Part shown: positions 1-11,316 of the stretch, piece by piece
How positions within the stretch are numbered: the stretch's first letter is position 1
Layout of the letters: the number at the start of each line of letters is the position of its first letter
Origin: Tribonema minus
Lineage: Eukaryota > Sar > Xanthophyceae > Tribonematales > Tribonemataceae
Reading direction: 5' to 3'
DNA: 64,000 nucleotides
Assembly (NCBI GenBank): GCA_017506865.1
Contig: JAFCMP010000158.1
Coordinates: 1-64,000, forward strand
Program-made: the position numbers and the translations under genes
Notes under the pieces: model-generated
Database searches by the model: none
The model's input: the letters and a program-made list of their open reading frames with translations, nothing else
What the model was told of the DNA's origin: nothing

Positions 1-290
1 CACCAGCTTATTGCCAAACCGCAGTGTGAGGTATACCACACCCTGTATCTTCACCAGAGTGTGATTGTCTGCTAGTTCAATAACTGAATGGTCCCCCTTC
101 TCTAGGGGGCAAATTCCCCCAGGAGAAAGCTTCCGGGCCTCTTCTTCTGACATCATGCCAGCTTCAGCACCAGGGTCCAGCAAGGCAATAAAGTCTTGCT
201 CTTTGAACCTGCGCTGACGCTGTACTCGTGCTACCATCCGGCCAAAGCATTCTTTGCTAGGGGCGCCGGTTGGTTGCACTACCGTCTCAC
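1..290 (-). other. Retropepsin-like aspartic protease region of the left element
   Basis: On the minus strand the translation contains QRRFKEQDFIALLDPGAEAG followed by MMSEEEARKLSP. LDPGAE occupies the place of the retropepsin catalytic D-[ST]-G-A loop, preceded by the usual hydrophobic strand. Such proteases cut the retroelement polyprotein. The domain runs off the left edge of the window. It is the best evidence that the neighbouring methyltransferase is part of a retroelement. Confidence 0.6.
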
Positions 291-676
291 CAGGTCTAAC
301 CAAGGCAGGGTCCACGATTGAGTGTAGTGGCTTCCCAATCTCCTCATTAAGCCTAGCTGCGACCGCGCTGGCACGTGGGTTGCCACGCCCTTGTCTGCGC
401 AGAACTTCATGGGGGTCATTGTCAAACGAGGGCTCATCATTGTCATCACTGCCTGTAGGGTGGCAGTGTGACGAATCACCGTCACTGACTGAGCTCTGCA
501 TGAGCGGTGCTTCTTCATCACTGTCACCTTCAAGTTCAACTGTCTCATCTTCAACTGTCTCATCCTGGTACGCGTCAATGGAGGACCAAGGGCCAGTGTT
601 GAGGCCCTCGGCACTAATCATGTCAGGTGTAATACGGTGCTGCCAACTGCAGTGAGCAGCAGTAATGGCAGCAACC

Positions 677-1744
677 CTACCTAACCTGCGCACGAGCTTG
701 CTCTTCACGGGTCTCTGCCACATGCACAATGCCTTCCAAATCCGACTGCATCCATTCAGGGCGGGGTGCAGACGGATCGTGGTCCAAGCGAACGCCTCGA
801 GAGCACGAGACGCTAGCGGGAAGGTCCAGTATGCCAGAGCCTGCAAGGGCAACTGCTAGGTGAAACGCCATGCGGGGCATGACAAGATTCACTAGCCATA
901 ACTTCACGTCTTCGATGGTGGCACTTGTTGGCAGGTCACGTGTAAATGTGAGCAACACAGCCATCTCGCGCAATGACAGCACTCTAGCTTCATGCACAGT
1001 ACCAGCATCGTTGACTGCATCAGGCACATAGTCAGCAAGGTCCACCGGCGGTTTGCCAGGGTTCCTCCGAACAGGGCTTGGCATGCAATCAGTGGCAGCA
1101 TACACGCTTTTGCAACCCTTGGTGCGTGATTTCCAAAAGAAACAACGCTCAGGGCAGCGAAGAACACGGCGGACCGAGACTGGTAATGATGAACGCTGAG
1201 TAGCATTAAGCAAAGCCCCAAACCGCGCCGCAGCGGCGGTAACCCCCGGTCCTGCCTTGACGGCGAGTATGTAAACTCGGCGCCTGTGGCAGGCAATGCT
1301 AAACTCCGAGCCCTTGAGCTTGCTCACGTACAGCAAGTAGCCCGCCTCCAGCAGTATAGCCTCCGCCCGTGCCCAAGCCCTCGAGCTCAGCATGGATACC
1401 ACGTTCTCAATCAAACAGCAACGCAGCCCCGCCCTCACGATGAGCTGCACGGCCTTCTCTGTCACTTCGGCGGCCTCGTCCTCGATGCCCAGTCCATTGG
1501 CATAGTCTGTGCACGGGGGGGAGATCGTGGTGAGATCAGGGTCAAGTTCAACCAGTGCTTTGGTAACTTCAACGCTGCTCAAACATGCATTCAGCACTTG
1601 TGGGGTGCGAGGGTGCAATTCACGGTAGGCCTTACACACGCGGGGACACATGTCAACGGCAGTTGAGTGTTCACCGCAAAGCCAACCACGCTTGCCTGGG
1701 CAAGCCCCTCGTCCCACTCTCCAATGCCACAGCAAACGAGGCAT
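677..1744 (-). CDS. Cytosine-5 DNA methyltransferase domain carried by a retroelement
   Basis: A 355-residue open stretch shows the ordered C5-methyltransferase motifs. ISPPCTDYANGLG is motif IV with the catalytic Pro-Pro-Cys, CLIENVVSM is motif VI (ENV), CHRRRVYILAV is motif VIII, and the C-terminal LREMAVLL with VNLVMPRMAFHLAVAL corresponds to motifs IX-X. The enzyme family transfers methyl from S-adenosylmethionine to carbon 5 of cytosine in DNA. A typical motif I glycine loop is not obvious at the N-terminus of this stretch. The domain sits between gag-like and protease-like sequence on the same strand, so it belongs to the element rather than being a free host gene. Capture of DNMTs by retrotransposons is known from dinoflagellates and a charophyte alga; that this is another case is inference. 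It is treated here as part of a fossil. Confidence 0.75.
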   Translation of the reverse strand: MPRLLWHWRVGRGACPGKRGWLCGEHSTAVDMCPRVCKAYRELHPRTPQVLNACLSSVEVTKALVELDPDLTTISPPCTDYANGLGIEDEAAEVTEKAVQLIVRAGLRCCLIENVVSMLSSRAWARAEAILLEAGYLLYVSKLKGSEFSIACHRRRVYILAVKAGPGVTAAAARFGALLNATQRSSLPVSVRRVLRCPERCFFWKSRTKGCKSVYAATDCMPSPVRRNPGKPPVDLADYVPDAVNDAGTVHEARVLSLREMAVLLTFTRDLPTSATIEDVKLWLVNLVMPRMAFHLAVALAGSGILDLPASVSCSRGVRLDHDPSAPRPEWMQSDLEGIVHVAETREEQARAQVR

Positions 1745-2949
1745 GAGTGATGCGCTGCGCTGCCCCTGTCACTGTTCTGTCAGTGTCAAGGTCCTATGTG
1801 GCAGCAGCAGCAGCACACACAGATGTAGAGTTGCCGTCAGGTGCTGAACCTGACGGCAACGGCTCTGAACGTGGTGTACATCTATCATTGTCAACTTCAA
1901 CTTCAACGTCAACTGCAGCCACGGGTGCCACCTGCATGGGGGCACCGGTGAGCAGTGACGGTGCGAGCAGTGCACACAGCAACCCAGCGGCGCTGACCGC
2001 GCACTGCGTTACGCATGAGCGCGTCAAATAGGTGCCGCACGTCTGTCAGTGCCAGCAAGCGTTCGACGCGGCTCAGAGGCAGCAGCATCTTGGCTGGGTA
2101 CGCGCGCACGCGAGCGTGACTCACCAATGTGCGCGACTCCGTAGTCCGCAAGCTGCTCCATGATTGCACTCCGCTGCGCGACGCTGGCGCTGGGCGCGCG
2201 CGTCATGGCGGCAGCAACGGCCAGCAAGCCATCATAGCTTTCCCTGCCCTGCTCCAAGCCATGCTCAGCCTGGTGCAGCGCGGTAGCCTGCAAGGCGCCG
2301 CAAACATAGCACGAGGGGGGCACGCCCGGCGCGCCAGCAGGGGCGGCGTAATTGACGCCGGGGCTGCGCGGCTGACGCGACCGCAGTGGCGGCGGCGACC
2401 TGCAACTGGAGCGCGGTGACTGCGGCAGCATGTGTGCTCGACTCTCTCTGTTCATACTTCTGGTCACGTGTCGAGCGCGACAGCGACTTAACGCTACAGG
2501 TCTTTGTATCCTGCGACACGCTCGATCCAGCACCACCGCCGTCCTCCAAGGAGGGTTCGTCGTGGACACCGCTGCCTGCCTCTTTCGAGGGTGAAGCAGA
2601 CGACACCGAGCGGGTGGCAGCGACTGCAAATTGCACAGTCACCGCACAGCCCGCTGCAGATGGCTCAACATCTCTCTCTCTCTCTTCGTGCCAATCAGGG
2701 CGCGCAGTCGCTCGGCGTCAGTGACCTGGATATCCATCATGGAATCCAGTTCATCGTCAACCGTGACCGCGCTGTCAGCCCTGACCCGTGTGCGCGGAGG
2801 ACAGTGTCAGACTGCTTCACAGCTGCTGAAAGCCGCGTGAAGTTGAGTCTGACCCCGTGCACCTCCTCAACACATGCGGTATGCACCGTGCGCCGCACGT
2901 GGCTTCGATGCAGGCTGCATTCTCTTCTAAAATTCTGAGTCTGTCCATG

Positions 2950-4479
2950 ACAAGGAACATGTGTTAGACCCCGTTCACACCACGCTATTCCTCTTCTTTC
3001 AGTCAACATCTTTGATCATGCGCTGTGAGCATGGTAATGCAATTGCCAGACATCCCCCTGCTCACAGCACATCAGCAACTGGAATCCGTGTGTATTCTGC
3101 CCATACATATGCCAGCATGGGTCAGCACATCATGACAAGTAACACTTCCACAAGATGTTAAATGCCTGCTTATCTCGCCTCTACCATTTGTGCTGCGCGC
3201 AGTGCTCGAATCTGCAGGTAGCACCGGTTAGAGCGCGCATGAAACAAGCGAGCCTGCCCGCGCCGAGCAGCAAGCTTGATCAAATTCTATCTTTAACGTC
3301 ATGAGTTAGCGCTGCTGTCTTTGCTGAAATGTGGTTTTCTCTCTCGCATGTACGCATGTACGCATCATGCATCCATCTGACAAATAGCTACTGCATTGGA
3401 CGTGCAGTATTACCGGCAGGCCGCGACAGAACCTGGCGGACGAATTGCGGCCGCAAGTCGGTTACACACAACGGTACTAGGAAACAAAGGGTGGGGGGTC
3501 TGTAATCTGTTAACCTCTGATCCCACTTAGGCGTATGCAAGGCAGTGCGCTACACTGTGCATTGATGGCCATCAACCTCATCATCCCGTATTTCAGCGCT
3601 AACAACAGACGTCGTACACAGCGGGTGTGCACCGCCGCGCACGAGCAAACTTATGCGGGCACTCAGGCGGAGGGCTGCCTACACAGACAAAGCACGGCTG
3701 TTGAGTGTTCGCGACTGCGATGACAGCTAACATCGTGTAGCAAAGTGGCGGCAGAGCGTGTCTCGAAGCTGCTACTGCCAGCCATTTCCCCAAGTTTCCT
3801 GAACTTTCTCTGGCCTTCCATGAACGACAATTAGTACGAATAGCTACCAACCACGCCGCGCGTCCGCTAGCGCGAAGGTGCCTACTATTTAATGGAGTGT
3901 TAAGAGCCTAACGTGACGAGATAAGCTTTAATGCGCGTAAGAAGAATTAGCCTCCGCAGCGGTCAGGACGAGCTAGAATGGTTAGCTAGTCGGCTAACGA
4001 GTACGGTGCGTTAGCACGAGTAGCCTACTGAACTATCTGCGGAGCGGAGGGGAGGTAAAGCCTGTCTGTAGGGTGCCATTCTAACAAGCAACTATGTAGG
4101 TGTGTGGTTGTAAAGATCTGTGGCATGCATGGCTTACTTGTCTCTGCAGCCTGGGCTGCTGCTGATGCTGATGATGATGCTGCTGCTGGGGGAGCCATAG
4201 TGGATGTTGTTGGGTGGCTTTAGTCACTGTGCCTCTACTTGGTCTTGTTGCTCCAGCTCTCAGGTTGTGTGCTTATGCAGAGATCTCATAGCCATCAATA
4301 CTTGCAGACCCCCAAACAAGGGGCAAGTCTTAATAGTCATGAAGATCCACTACAGTGCAGCAGTCTCACTTCCTATGCTCTGAGTGTATGTACACAAGAC
4401 TGAACATGAGGGCACTGACACATCATAAGCCTATTAATAATAAGTACTTCAATTATATACATCAAACCGTGTCATCAAC
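2950..4479. other. No recognisable gene
   Basis: About 1.5 kb between the gag-like segment and the copia integrase fragment. Short ORFs only, none with family motifs. It probably contains the leader and LTR of the left element, but I see no convincing TG...CA boundary or primer-binding site. A small repeat CGCATGTA occurs near 3348-3364. A tract of GCTGCTGATGATG type lies near 4150-4190. Confidence 0.3.
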
Positions 4480-4757
4480 ACATCTTGCTACCTCTACAAC
4501 AGGTCCCCCCACTCATCGCTGGACGGACAAACCCCCATCGAAGCACTCTTGGGGACCAAGCCCCGCATCGATCATCTGCGGGTATTCGGCGCAAAGTGTT
4601 TCCTGCACGTCCCCAAGCCACTGCGCACGAAGCTGGACCTTCGCGCCATCGAGTGCGTCTTCGTCGGATACGCCCTCAACAAACCGCAGGGCACCTGTGC
4701 GCCCAGGTGGTCAATGCAACGCATTTCGACCTGTACGACAATTTTACTGGAAGCAAA

Positions 4758-6224
4758 ATGGTGGGGGGGAAACGTGCTGTTGCGAGTCGGGCTGAAGCGT
4801 TTAGCATGTATACCTGGCTGCTCCAGAAGGGACGTTGGGGCTCAGCCTCGGAATGGTTTTACAGCACCGGAGACAGGGACGTGGGGGAAAAGCTTGGTGA
4901 GGTGCTCAGCGCAATGACCTATTTTGTCTCTGCGGAGGTCAAACTGCAGGAGGAGCGACGCCGGGTCAGCACGTGCCTTGCAGAAGCCACACAGGGAGTC
5001 GCTGAGGAGCAGCAGAGAGTCAGCATCCTGCAAGAGCGGCTACAGCAAAGCAAGGAGGCTGAGGCAGCAGCGCAGCAGGAGCTGGAGCGGCAATGCGCTG
5101 CAGATTCAGCAGCGCTTTTGCAGCTGCGGAGTCGGGTGTTGGAGCTGGAGGAGGATGCTGCGAGAATGGCTACAGTGCTGGCGTCGGCGCGCGCAGGCAA
5201 TGGCAACGCGGGCAACAACAGCTGCGCCAACAACAGCGGCGGCGTATGTGCCGCACGCTCAGCGCCGACGGAGGCGCTTCCAACATCGCAAGCATGCAGC
5301 AGTGGCGCGCTTGGCAGCAGCGGCACTGCAGTCGTGCTCTCAGCGCCGACAACGGCAGCGCATGCAGCTGTGCCTGCATGCGACATCGGCGGGCACAACA
5401 GCGGCGGCACCGCAGCTGCGCTTTTGGCCCCGGCGACAGCGGCGCTTTCACCGCTGCGCGCACGCAGTGGCGCGTGTGACAGTGGCGACACTGCGGCCCC
5501 GCTCCCAGCGCGCGGCAGTGGCGGCGGCGACAGTAGCGGCGGCGCGCGCGGCGGCGGCAGCGGCGGCGGCTGCAGCGGCGCACGCGACGGCGGTAGCGGC
5601 GGAGCACGGGGTGGCAGCGGCGGCGCGCGAGGCGGCGCGCTTGGCAGCAGCGGCGGCTCGCGCGGCGGCGGCAGCAGCGGCGGCAGCAGCGGCGCACGCC
5701 GCGGCGGTAGCGGCGGCGCGCGGGGCGGCAGCGGCGGCGCGCGAGGCGGCGGCAGCGGCGCACGCCACCAAGGCGGCGGCGGCGGCGCACGCCACCAGGG
5801 TGGCGACACGGGTGCGGCGAGCTCGGTGACGGCGACGGTGCCGATGCAACAGCGCGCCAGCATCAGCGCTGCGCGGCGCAGCATGCGCGCCACAGGCAGG
5901 AGCTTGGGACGGTTGCTCTCGCGGCGGCAGCAGAAGCGGCGGGAGTACTGGTCGGCGCATACGCCTGAGGAGCAGCAGCGCCTCCGCGACTGGCAGGCGC
6001 GGCATAAGGCGCTGCACAGGCGGCATGCAAGCAAGAAGAGGCGTGGCGATGGCGCGCAGCCGCCAGATGCAGCAGCAGCGGGGAGGCGCGGCGGTGCTTA
6101 CACTAGCACAACATTGTCTCCCACCAGCAATCAGGCTGTGCTTAGCGCATATTGCGCTGACATTTGCGAGACACAGACGGCAGCAGCTCTTTTGTGCGCC
6201 ATGTGTCTTACCAGTGCATCTTGA
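4758..6224 (+). CDS. Unrecognised coiled-coil / Gly-Ser-rich ORF in the terminal module
   Basis: From the ATG at 4758 the ORF is 488 residues. The first 70 residues are mixed alpha-helical (MVGGKRAVASRAEAF...). Residues of about 70-150 form a glutamate/glutamine-rich heptad-like coiled coil (QEERRR, EEQQRVSILQERLQQSKEAE, LRSRVLELEEDAARM). The middle is a long Ala/Ser/Gly low-complexity segment made of GGC/GCG triplets (about 5510-5810). The C-terminus is basic (SRRQQKRREYW, KALHRRHASKKRRGDG). The start of the same ORF recurs twice in the palindrome (start codons at 11956 plus and near 12625 minus). A capsid or nucleic-acid-binding role is conceivable from the coiled coil and basic tail, but I recognise no family. 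It is treated as part of a retroelement fossil. Confidence 0.4.
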   Translation: MVGGKRAVASRAEAFSMYTWLLQKGRWGSASEWFYSTGDRDVGEKLGEVLSAMTYFVSAEVKLQEERRRVSTCLAEATQGVAEEQQRVSILQERLQQSKEAEAAAQQELERQCAADSAALLQLRSRVLELEEDAARMATVLASARAGNGNAGNNSCANNSGGVCAARSAPTEALPTSQACSSGALGSSGTAVVLSAPTTAAHAAVPACDIGGHNSGGTAAALLAPATAALSPLRARSGACDSGDTAAPLPARGSGGGDSSGGARGGGSGGGCSGARDGGSGGARGGSGGARGGALGSSGGSRGGGSSGGSSGARRGGSGGARGGSGGARGGGSGARHQGGGGGARHQGGDTGAASSVTATVPMQQRASISAARRSMRATGRSLGRLLSRRQQKRREYWSAHTPEEQQRLRDWQARHKALHRRHASKKRRGDGAQPPDAAAAGRRGGAYTSTTLSPTSNQAVLSAYCADICETQTAAALLCAMCLTSAS

Positions 6225-6877
6225 GCGGTTTGGCTCATGGGGGCGCTTGTTTGCAGGTTCACTGTTGAGCCTGCACGTTTAGACACCACACCGCTTGCAT
6301 ACCATCAGCAGTGTAGTGTCTGGGGGCGATTGTCGTACAGGTCGAAATGCGTTGCATTGACCACCTGGGCGCACAAACCCACCCGCCCACTGGCACCCTT
6401 TAGTTTTGTTTCAGCTGTACATGCGCACTTCTTTTGCGTGTGTTACACAAACGCTGGGGGGGGGGGATAAGTGCGCAGAGCCAACATGTCGGGGGCGTAT
6501 ATACTATAGTAGTTGTAGAATGGTGGTGCACTTGCTTGCGTTGGTTGCGCAGTGCCAACATGTCGGGGGCGCATATAGCAGCAGAGCCAGTTGCTTGCTC
6601 GTTAGTTTGTCTGTTGCAGCGTTAGGTCATGTGTTGTTTTGCAACAACGTAGTTGCCACTCCAGCCAGACGCGCCACAGTCTTGCTGAGACTTGTTGGTG
6701 GCAGAGGGTTGCTGGTATATGCCATATGCCCGTGTTATTTGAGAGTTTCGTCGGTCATGGATGACAGCCGTGCTTGCATTGCATCTTGTAGCAGTATTGC
6801 ATGTGTAGTGTCTAGGGCGCCTCACATGAGTGCATGGCTTCCGACTTGTGGAGTGAAAGAGCCATGCAGGGGGCGAT
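6225..6877 (+). other. Non-coding part of the terminal module and short internal stretch
   Basis: At 6331-6375 is an exact inverted match to 4696-4742, ending GGGCGCACA, which I take as the end of the LTR-like module. At 6878 the module start TGTAGTGAGGCAACC begins again. The 500 bp between them carry repeated GGGGGCG boxes next to TATATA-like sequence (for example 6493-6508 and 6566-6578) and a G run near 6457-6468. No gene seen. Confidence 0.4.
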
Positions 6878-7020
6878 TGTAGTGAGGCAACCCTAGGCGG
6901 AGCAGTAGTTGAAGTAGGGCTTGCATTGCGAATGCCTTTTGTGCAGTAATCAGACACGACTTTAACCTTCAACATGGCACAGCTTCTTCTGCTTCTACCT
7001 GTTTAGCCACGCTTGCATAT

Positions 7021-7346
7021 CAGGGTGATATTGCACTTGGGGAGGGCGCTCCGGTCCACCTCCCACGGCACCAGGCAGTGGGCATTTCCGGCTGTTTCAA
7101 GTCAAGGTTGAAACTGGGTCTCGCACACTTTCACCCTCTGTGGTTGGCAAACCACCACAATGGCCCTTAAAAAAAAAAAAAAGAAAAAAAAAAAAAAAAA
7201 AAACATTGTGGTGGTGTGCCAACCACAGAGGGTGAAAGTGTGTGAGACCCAGTCTCAACCTTGACTTGAAACAGCCGGAAATGCCCACTGCCTGGTGCCG
7301 TGGGAGGTGGACCGGAGCGCCCTCCCCAAGTGCAATATCACCCTGG
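7021..7346. repeat. Foldback repeat around an A-rich tract
   Basis: About 130 bp at 7021-7150 (GGGTGATATTGCACTTGG onward) is repeated in inverted orientation at 7205-7346. Between them is a run of about 34 A interrupted by a single G (7168-7203). The same 130-bp unit also occurs at 11392-11530 and 13050-13185, so it is part of the terminal module. Confidence 0.85.
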
Positions 7347-10171
7347 CATAGCGGCATGGAGTGCGTGGCAGCGTTGAGGCTGCTGGCGTTACTGGCTTGT
7401 CAGCTGCGTCACGGGTGGAGGTAACTCGCTTTTCCTGCGGAACGTTTGTAAAAGGGGGTGTTTCCACCACTGCATGCCTCTCTTTCACAAGCTTCAGTCT
7501 ACTGCAGTGGATGTACTTCAACATCACCTGACCCTGATGCGTTGCACGCAAGACATAAGTGTCTAAGCCCGGTATACGCCTCTCTACTACAAAGGGGCCC
7601 AGCCACCGATCTGCCTTCAACTTGCGGCTTAGACCTTTGCGCACAGGCGGATAATGGACTAGTACTGTATCACCGGGTTGGAAGCGCCGCGCATAGCCCT
7701 GCTCCTTTGCTGCTTCTTCGCGCAGCCTCTCCTCCTGCTCTTGAAGCGATGATTGGACCAGGCGGTAGCCCTCCCGTATAGCGTCATGGGAAGCCTCCAG
7801 GTGCTCCGCGGCAGTACGCCACCTGTTGGACAACTTAGACACACGTATATCTCCTAGCATAGCCTCAAACGGCAACAACGGCTCGCGACCGTACAACATG
7901 CGGAAAGGTGACATGCCATAGGTGGTGTTAGTGCAAGCGCGGTGATTGAAGAGGGCCTGCGGGAGCACACGATCCCAGTTGCGTTGATTGTCTTCTACAA
8001 GCATGGACAAAATGTTCACAAGTGAGCCATTGGTGCGCTCAGTGAGACCGTTGCATGCGGGGTGGTAGGGTGAAGTGAAACGTTGCTCAACGCCCAGCAA
8101 TCTGGTCAGCTCTTTCATCAACGCTCCCCTGAATTCTTTCGCATTATCACACAGGAACATCTGCGGGCACCCATGCCTAGGTACTATTTCACTAACGATG
8201 ATGCGCGCTACCGTCTGGGCTGACTTATCAGGGATTGCAAAGGCCTCCGGCCACCTAGTGAGGTAGTCCGTGAAAACCAAAATAAAACGGTTGCCATCGT
8301 CTGATGTTGGCAGAGGACCTACTATATCAAACCCTACCAACTGGAATGCATGTTGCAAATCAATATCTCCAAAGCCATGTACCCTAATTCGTGCATCACG
8401 CCTTGACTTGCGCTTCTGACACGCCATGCAAGAAAGCACCCAATGAAAAACATCCGCATACATGCCTGGCCAAAAGTACCTGCGCCTAACCTTGTAATAG
8501 GTGCGAGCAAAACCACTGTGGCCTCCCCCGATTGCACCGTCATGACACTCAAGCAACACGCGCTCGCGCAGAGCTTTTGGTATAACCAACAAGTCTGTCC
8601 CTGCCCTGTGTGACCTTCCCCCTGCAGCAATATACATCTTTCCTTCGCGCATATAATAACCTGCACGTTCAAAAGCACGCGCATCTTCAACTTCAACTGG
8701 GGTTAGACCATGAGCCCTACTACTGGCTTTTGCTTGGAGGTATTTCACAACCTTGCCAAGCACTGGATCGCTGCCCAAAGAATCTGCTAAGTCACTCGAC
8801 TGAAAAACTGGACGCTGCCGCTTCTTAAACTTTAATGAACCACCTGTTTCTTCGTCACTGACTCGTCTCCATCGTCCAGCGTTGGTTCTCCCAGGTGATC
8901 ATCTTCGCCCTCTGGCCACAATTGCGCCACCGCTGTCATGCTGACCTGCACTCTCGAGCACTGCACTCCACCTGTCTTCTCAACGTCGCTAAAAGCAAGA
9001 ACAGGCACTGCAATTCTTTCTTTGGTGTCAGGTGTGGGCCTCTGCACGCCCCCATGCAGCGAGGTCTGCGCTGCATTCACAGAGAGGTCAACACCTGCAG
9101 ACATCATGACATAAGCACCGTCCCTGATACGAGAGAGAGCATCTGCATTACCATTCTCTTTACCAGGCCTATGTATTATATCCATGTTGTATTCTTGCAG
9201 TTCTGATATGTAACGTTCTTGCCGCTTAGTTCGCGGTTCTGAGCCACCCATGAGATGCGCTAGCGCAGAGTGATCAGTTTGTAGAGTGAACGTGTTGCCA
9301 TTATGCAAAAACTGCCTGAAGTAGTGAACCCCTTCCACGGCCGCTAGCGCTTCCCTATCATAGGTGCCGTAGTTGCGCTCGGCATTTTTTAAAGTCCTAC
9401 TATAATATCCTATGGGATGCTCACCATTGACAGGACAAATTTGCGTCACCACTGCTCCACTTCCATAGTCTGAAGCATCTGTTTGCAATACCAGCTTGAC
9501 TGTACCATTAAGGATCCCTTTCAAGTCTGGATGAGCTAGCACAGGGGACGTTTTAGCGCCTCCTTCAAAACCTGCCAAGTTGCTACACAATCATCAGAAA
9601 GCTCAAACGGCACACCTTTGCGCGTGAGGTTTACCAGGGGCTCCGTGATTGTAGAAAAATTGGAAATGTACTGCCTATAATATGCTGCCATACACAAAAA
9701 GGAACGCACATCGTGGAGGTCAGTGGGAAGTGGTATCTTGTCGATGGCTGCCACTTTTGATGGGTCCACACGTTTACCTCGCGCATCCACTATGTGGCCC
9801 AGAAACTTGACCTCTTTCATTGCGAAATGACACTTTGATGGCTTCAGCTTGATACCAACTGAGAGCAAGCGGCTCAGCACTACCTTCAAATGCTTCATGT
9901 GTTCCTCGAAAGTCTTGCTGAAAACCAAAATATCGTCCACATACACTAATGCATACACCCACAACGCATCATGTCCCATGGCCAACTGCATCAGACGCTG
10001 AAAAGTAGATGGCATATTCATGAGCCCCATGGGTCCAACCTTCCATTGGTAGCACCCCCATTTGGTCTGAAATGCTGTTAGCGGCCTGGATTCTCTATCA
10101 AGTTCAACATGCCAGAATCCAGCTACCGCGTCCATAGAGCTGAACGATGGGCATACCCGGGAGGAGGGCAA
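7255..10171 (-). mobile_element. Ty3/gypsy pol: reverse transcriptase, RNase H, integrase
   Basis: Minus-strand order is RT (10171-9540), RNase H (about 9560-8832), then integrase (8778-7347). The RT shows MDAVAGFWHVELD, TAFQTKWGCYQW, the catalytic YALVYVDDILVFS and PSKCHFAMKEVKFLGHIV. RNase H shows LQTDASDYGSGAVV, YGTYDREALAAVEGV and LQTDHSALAHLM. Integrase has the HHCC finger (HDGAIGGGH...CMACQKRK) and D-D-E residues in FDIVGPL, FLCDNAKEF and GLTERTNGSL. RT-RH-IN order defines Ty3/gypsy. Gag and protease are not visible upstream. Its 3' side runs into an inverted copy of the terminal module near 7346. Confidence 0.9.
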
Positions 10172-11316
10172 GCATACTGGGAGTACCGCGTGCCCGCTGC
10201 GGCAGCTGGTGAGGCCATCAGGCCCTGGACGTGCGTATAGGCGCTAGCACAGTACACGCGAAGTTGAAGTGTCGCGTTGCCTGCAAACGTAATCAGGCCA
10301 TCGCGGTATAGTAGAATTTCCGCAGTGTTCCCCTATTGATTTTGCTGCTGATCACATCAATGACGTAGCAGTAACGATGTGGATGTGTAGCAGGCCACCT
10401 GGGTTCAAGTCCAGTCCTGTGAGGCGATACCTCTGCGTGGTAGGTGGGTCACATGTGGACATACTATCATAGATGAACTGCCAGCCCCATACATAGACCA
10501 AAATGATTCAAGGTCGTCATGGTGCCACCCACTTGAAGTTCAAAAAATTCCCTACCTACTCCAAACTACTCCAACCAAAATTACTGCAGCAGCGAGCAAC
10601 CGTGATTGGGTTCATGGGCGCCTCCCGTCTGCCTGTCATCATCTCCAGTCAGCCAAAAAAATAAAATAAAAAAATAAGGCAGGCTCAGGTGACAGTCCGT
10701 CGTGCCTGAAATTGTTCTCATGGCCAGCTGTGCCGTGGGTCCTCGGAATGGCATTACGGTGGTATTAGATATATATATGCTCCCGTGTGATGCGGCAGTG
10801 GCACCTTAATGTGTGACCCCGTCCGCCTGGTAGTGGCGCTCAGGTGCTCCCATTTTCGGGAGTGATGTTGTGAGGAGGCGCTACCAGATCGGTCGCGAGT
10901 GCCCTGGAGAGGGACTGCTCGTTACGTTGATCACACACCCCTTTAGAGAATAATATCAGTCCCCGAGCAGACAGTGGCGTGGCACGCCTGACTTCCTGGT
11001 TTCTAACAGCGTCTTAAAGAGGGGCCAGCTAACCTGAAATGTGCTGATTGTTGCCTGTTTATCATGTGATAACCTCAACTCCAGGAACTTTATGCCTGTG
11101 AAATCTGCTAAGAAGCTGTTGCGAAATTATGTGACTTGCATGCACGGCGCACAGTGTTGTTATTTGACTGGCCGCTTTTCTTTGATCCATGCGCCTGGGA
11201 GTCGATGGATGGGGGCGTATGTCGTAAAGCGGCCCCCTTATCTTGCTAGTTCAACCTAAAAAGAGGGTTTCCCCTTGGGTCGTACTTCAACTGTGTGCGG
11301 GAACGCTGTAGGGCTT
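10172..11316. other. Non-coding stretch within the gypsy insertion
   Basis: No ORF with recognisable motifs. A tRNA B-box-like word GGGTTCAAGTCC lies at 10401-10412, but there is no cloverleaf around it. A GGGGGCGTATGTCG box near 11212 resembles boxes in the terminal module, so this may be leader or module-related sequence. Confidence 0.3.

Larger units (their letters stand above)
1..2950 (-). mobile_element. Ty3/gypsy-like element with embedded DNA methyltransferase (left part outside window)
   Basis: Reading on the minus strand, the order is a gag-like segment (about 2950-2030) with a CYVCG zinc-knuckle-like motif, then a cytosine-5 DNA methyltransferase domain (1744-677), then a retropepsin-like protease near the window edge (about 290-1) with the active-site-like motif FIALLDPGAEAG. 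Reverse transcriptase and integrase would lie beyond the left edge and are not seen. The protease motif is what marks this as an LTR retroelement; assignment to gypsy rather than another LTR family is inference from the gag-protease order and from gypsy pol nearby. The element looks broken, with at least a few breaks. I could not define its LTR; it should lie somewhere in 2950-4480. Confidence 0.6.

Noticed and set aside
4919-6034. Long minus-strand ORF of 371 codons opposite the coiled-coil ORF
   Set aside because: It is mostly Pro/Leu/Arg triplets, the shadow of the GGC/GCG repeat on the other strand; the plus-strand ORF has a real coiled coil and recurs in other copies.
10401-10412. GGGTTCAAGTCC, a tRNA B-box-like word
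   Set aside because: The T-stem pairs poorly, and no A box, anticodon arm or acceptor stem is found around it.
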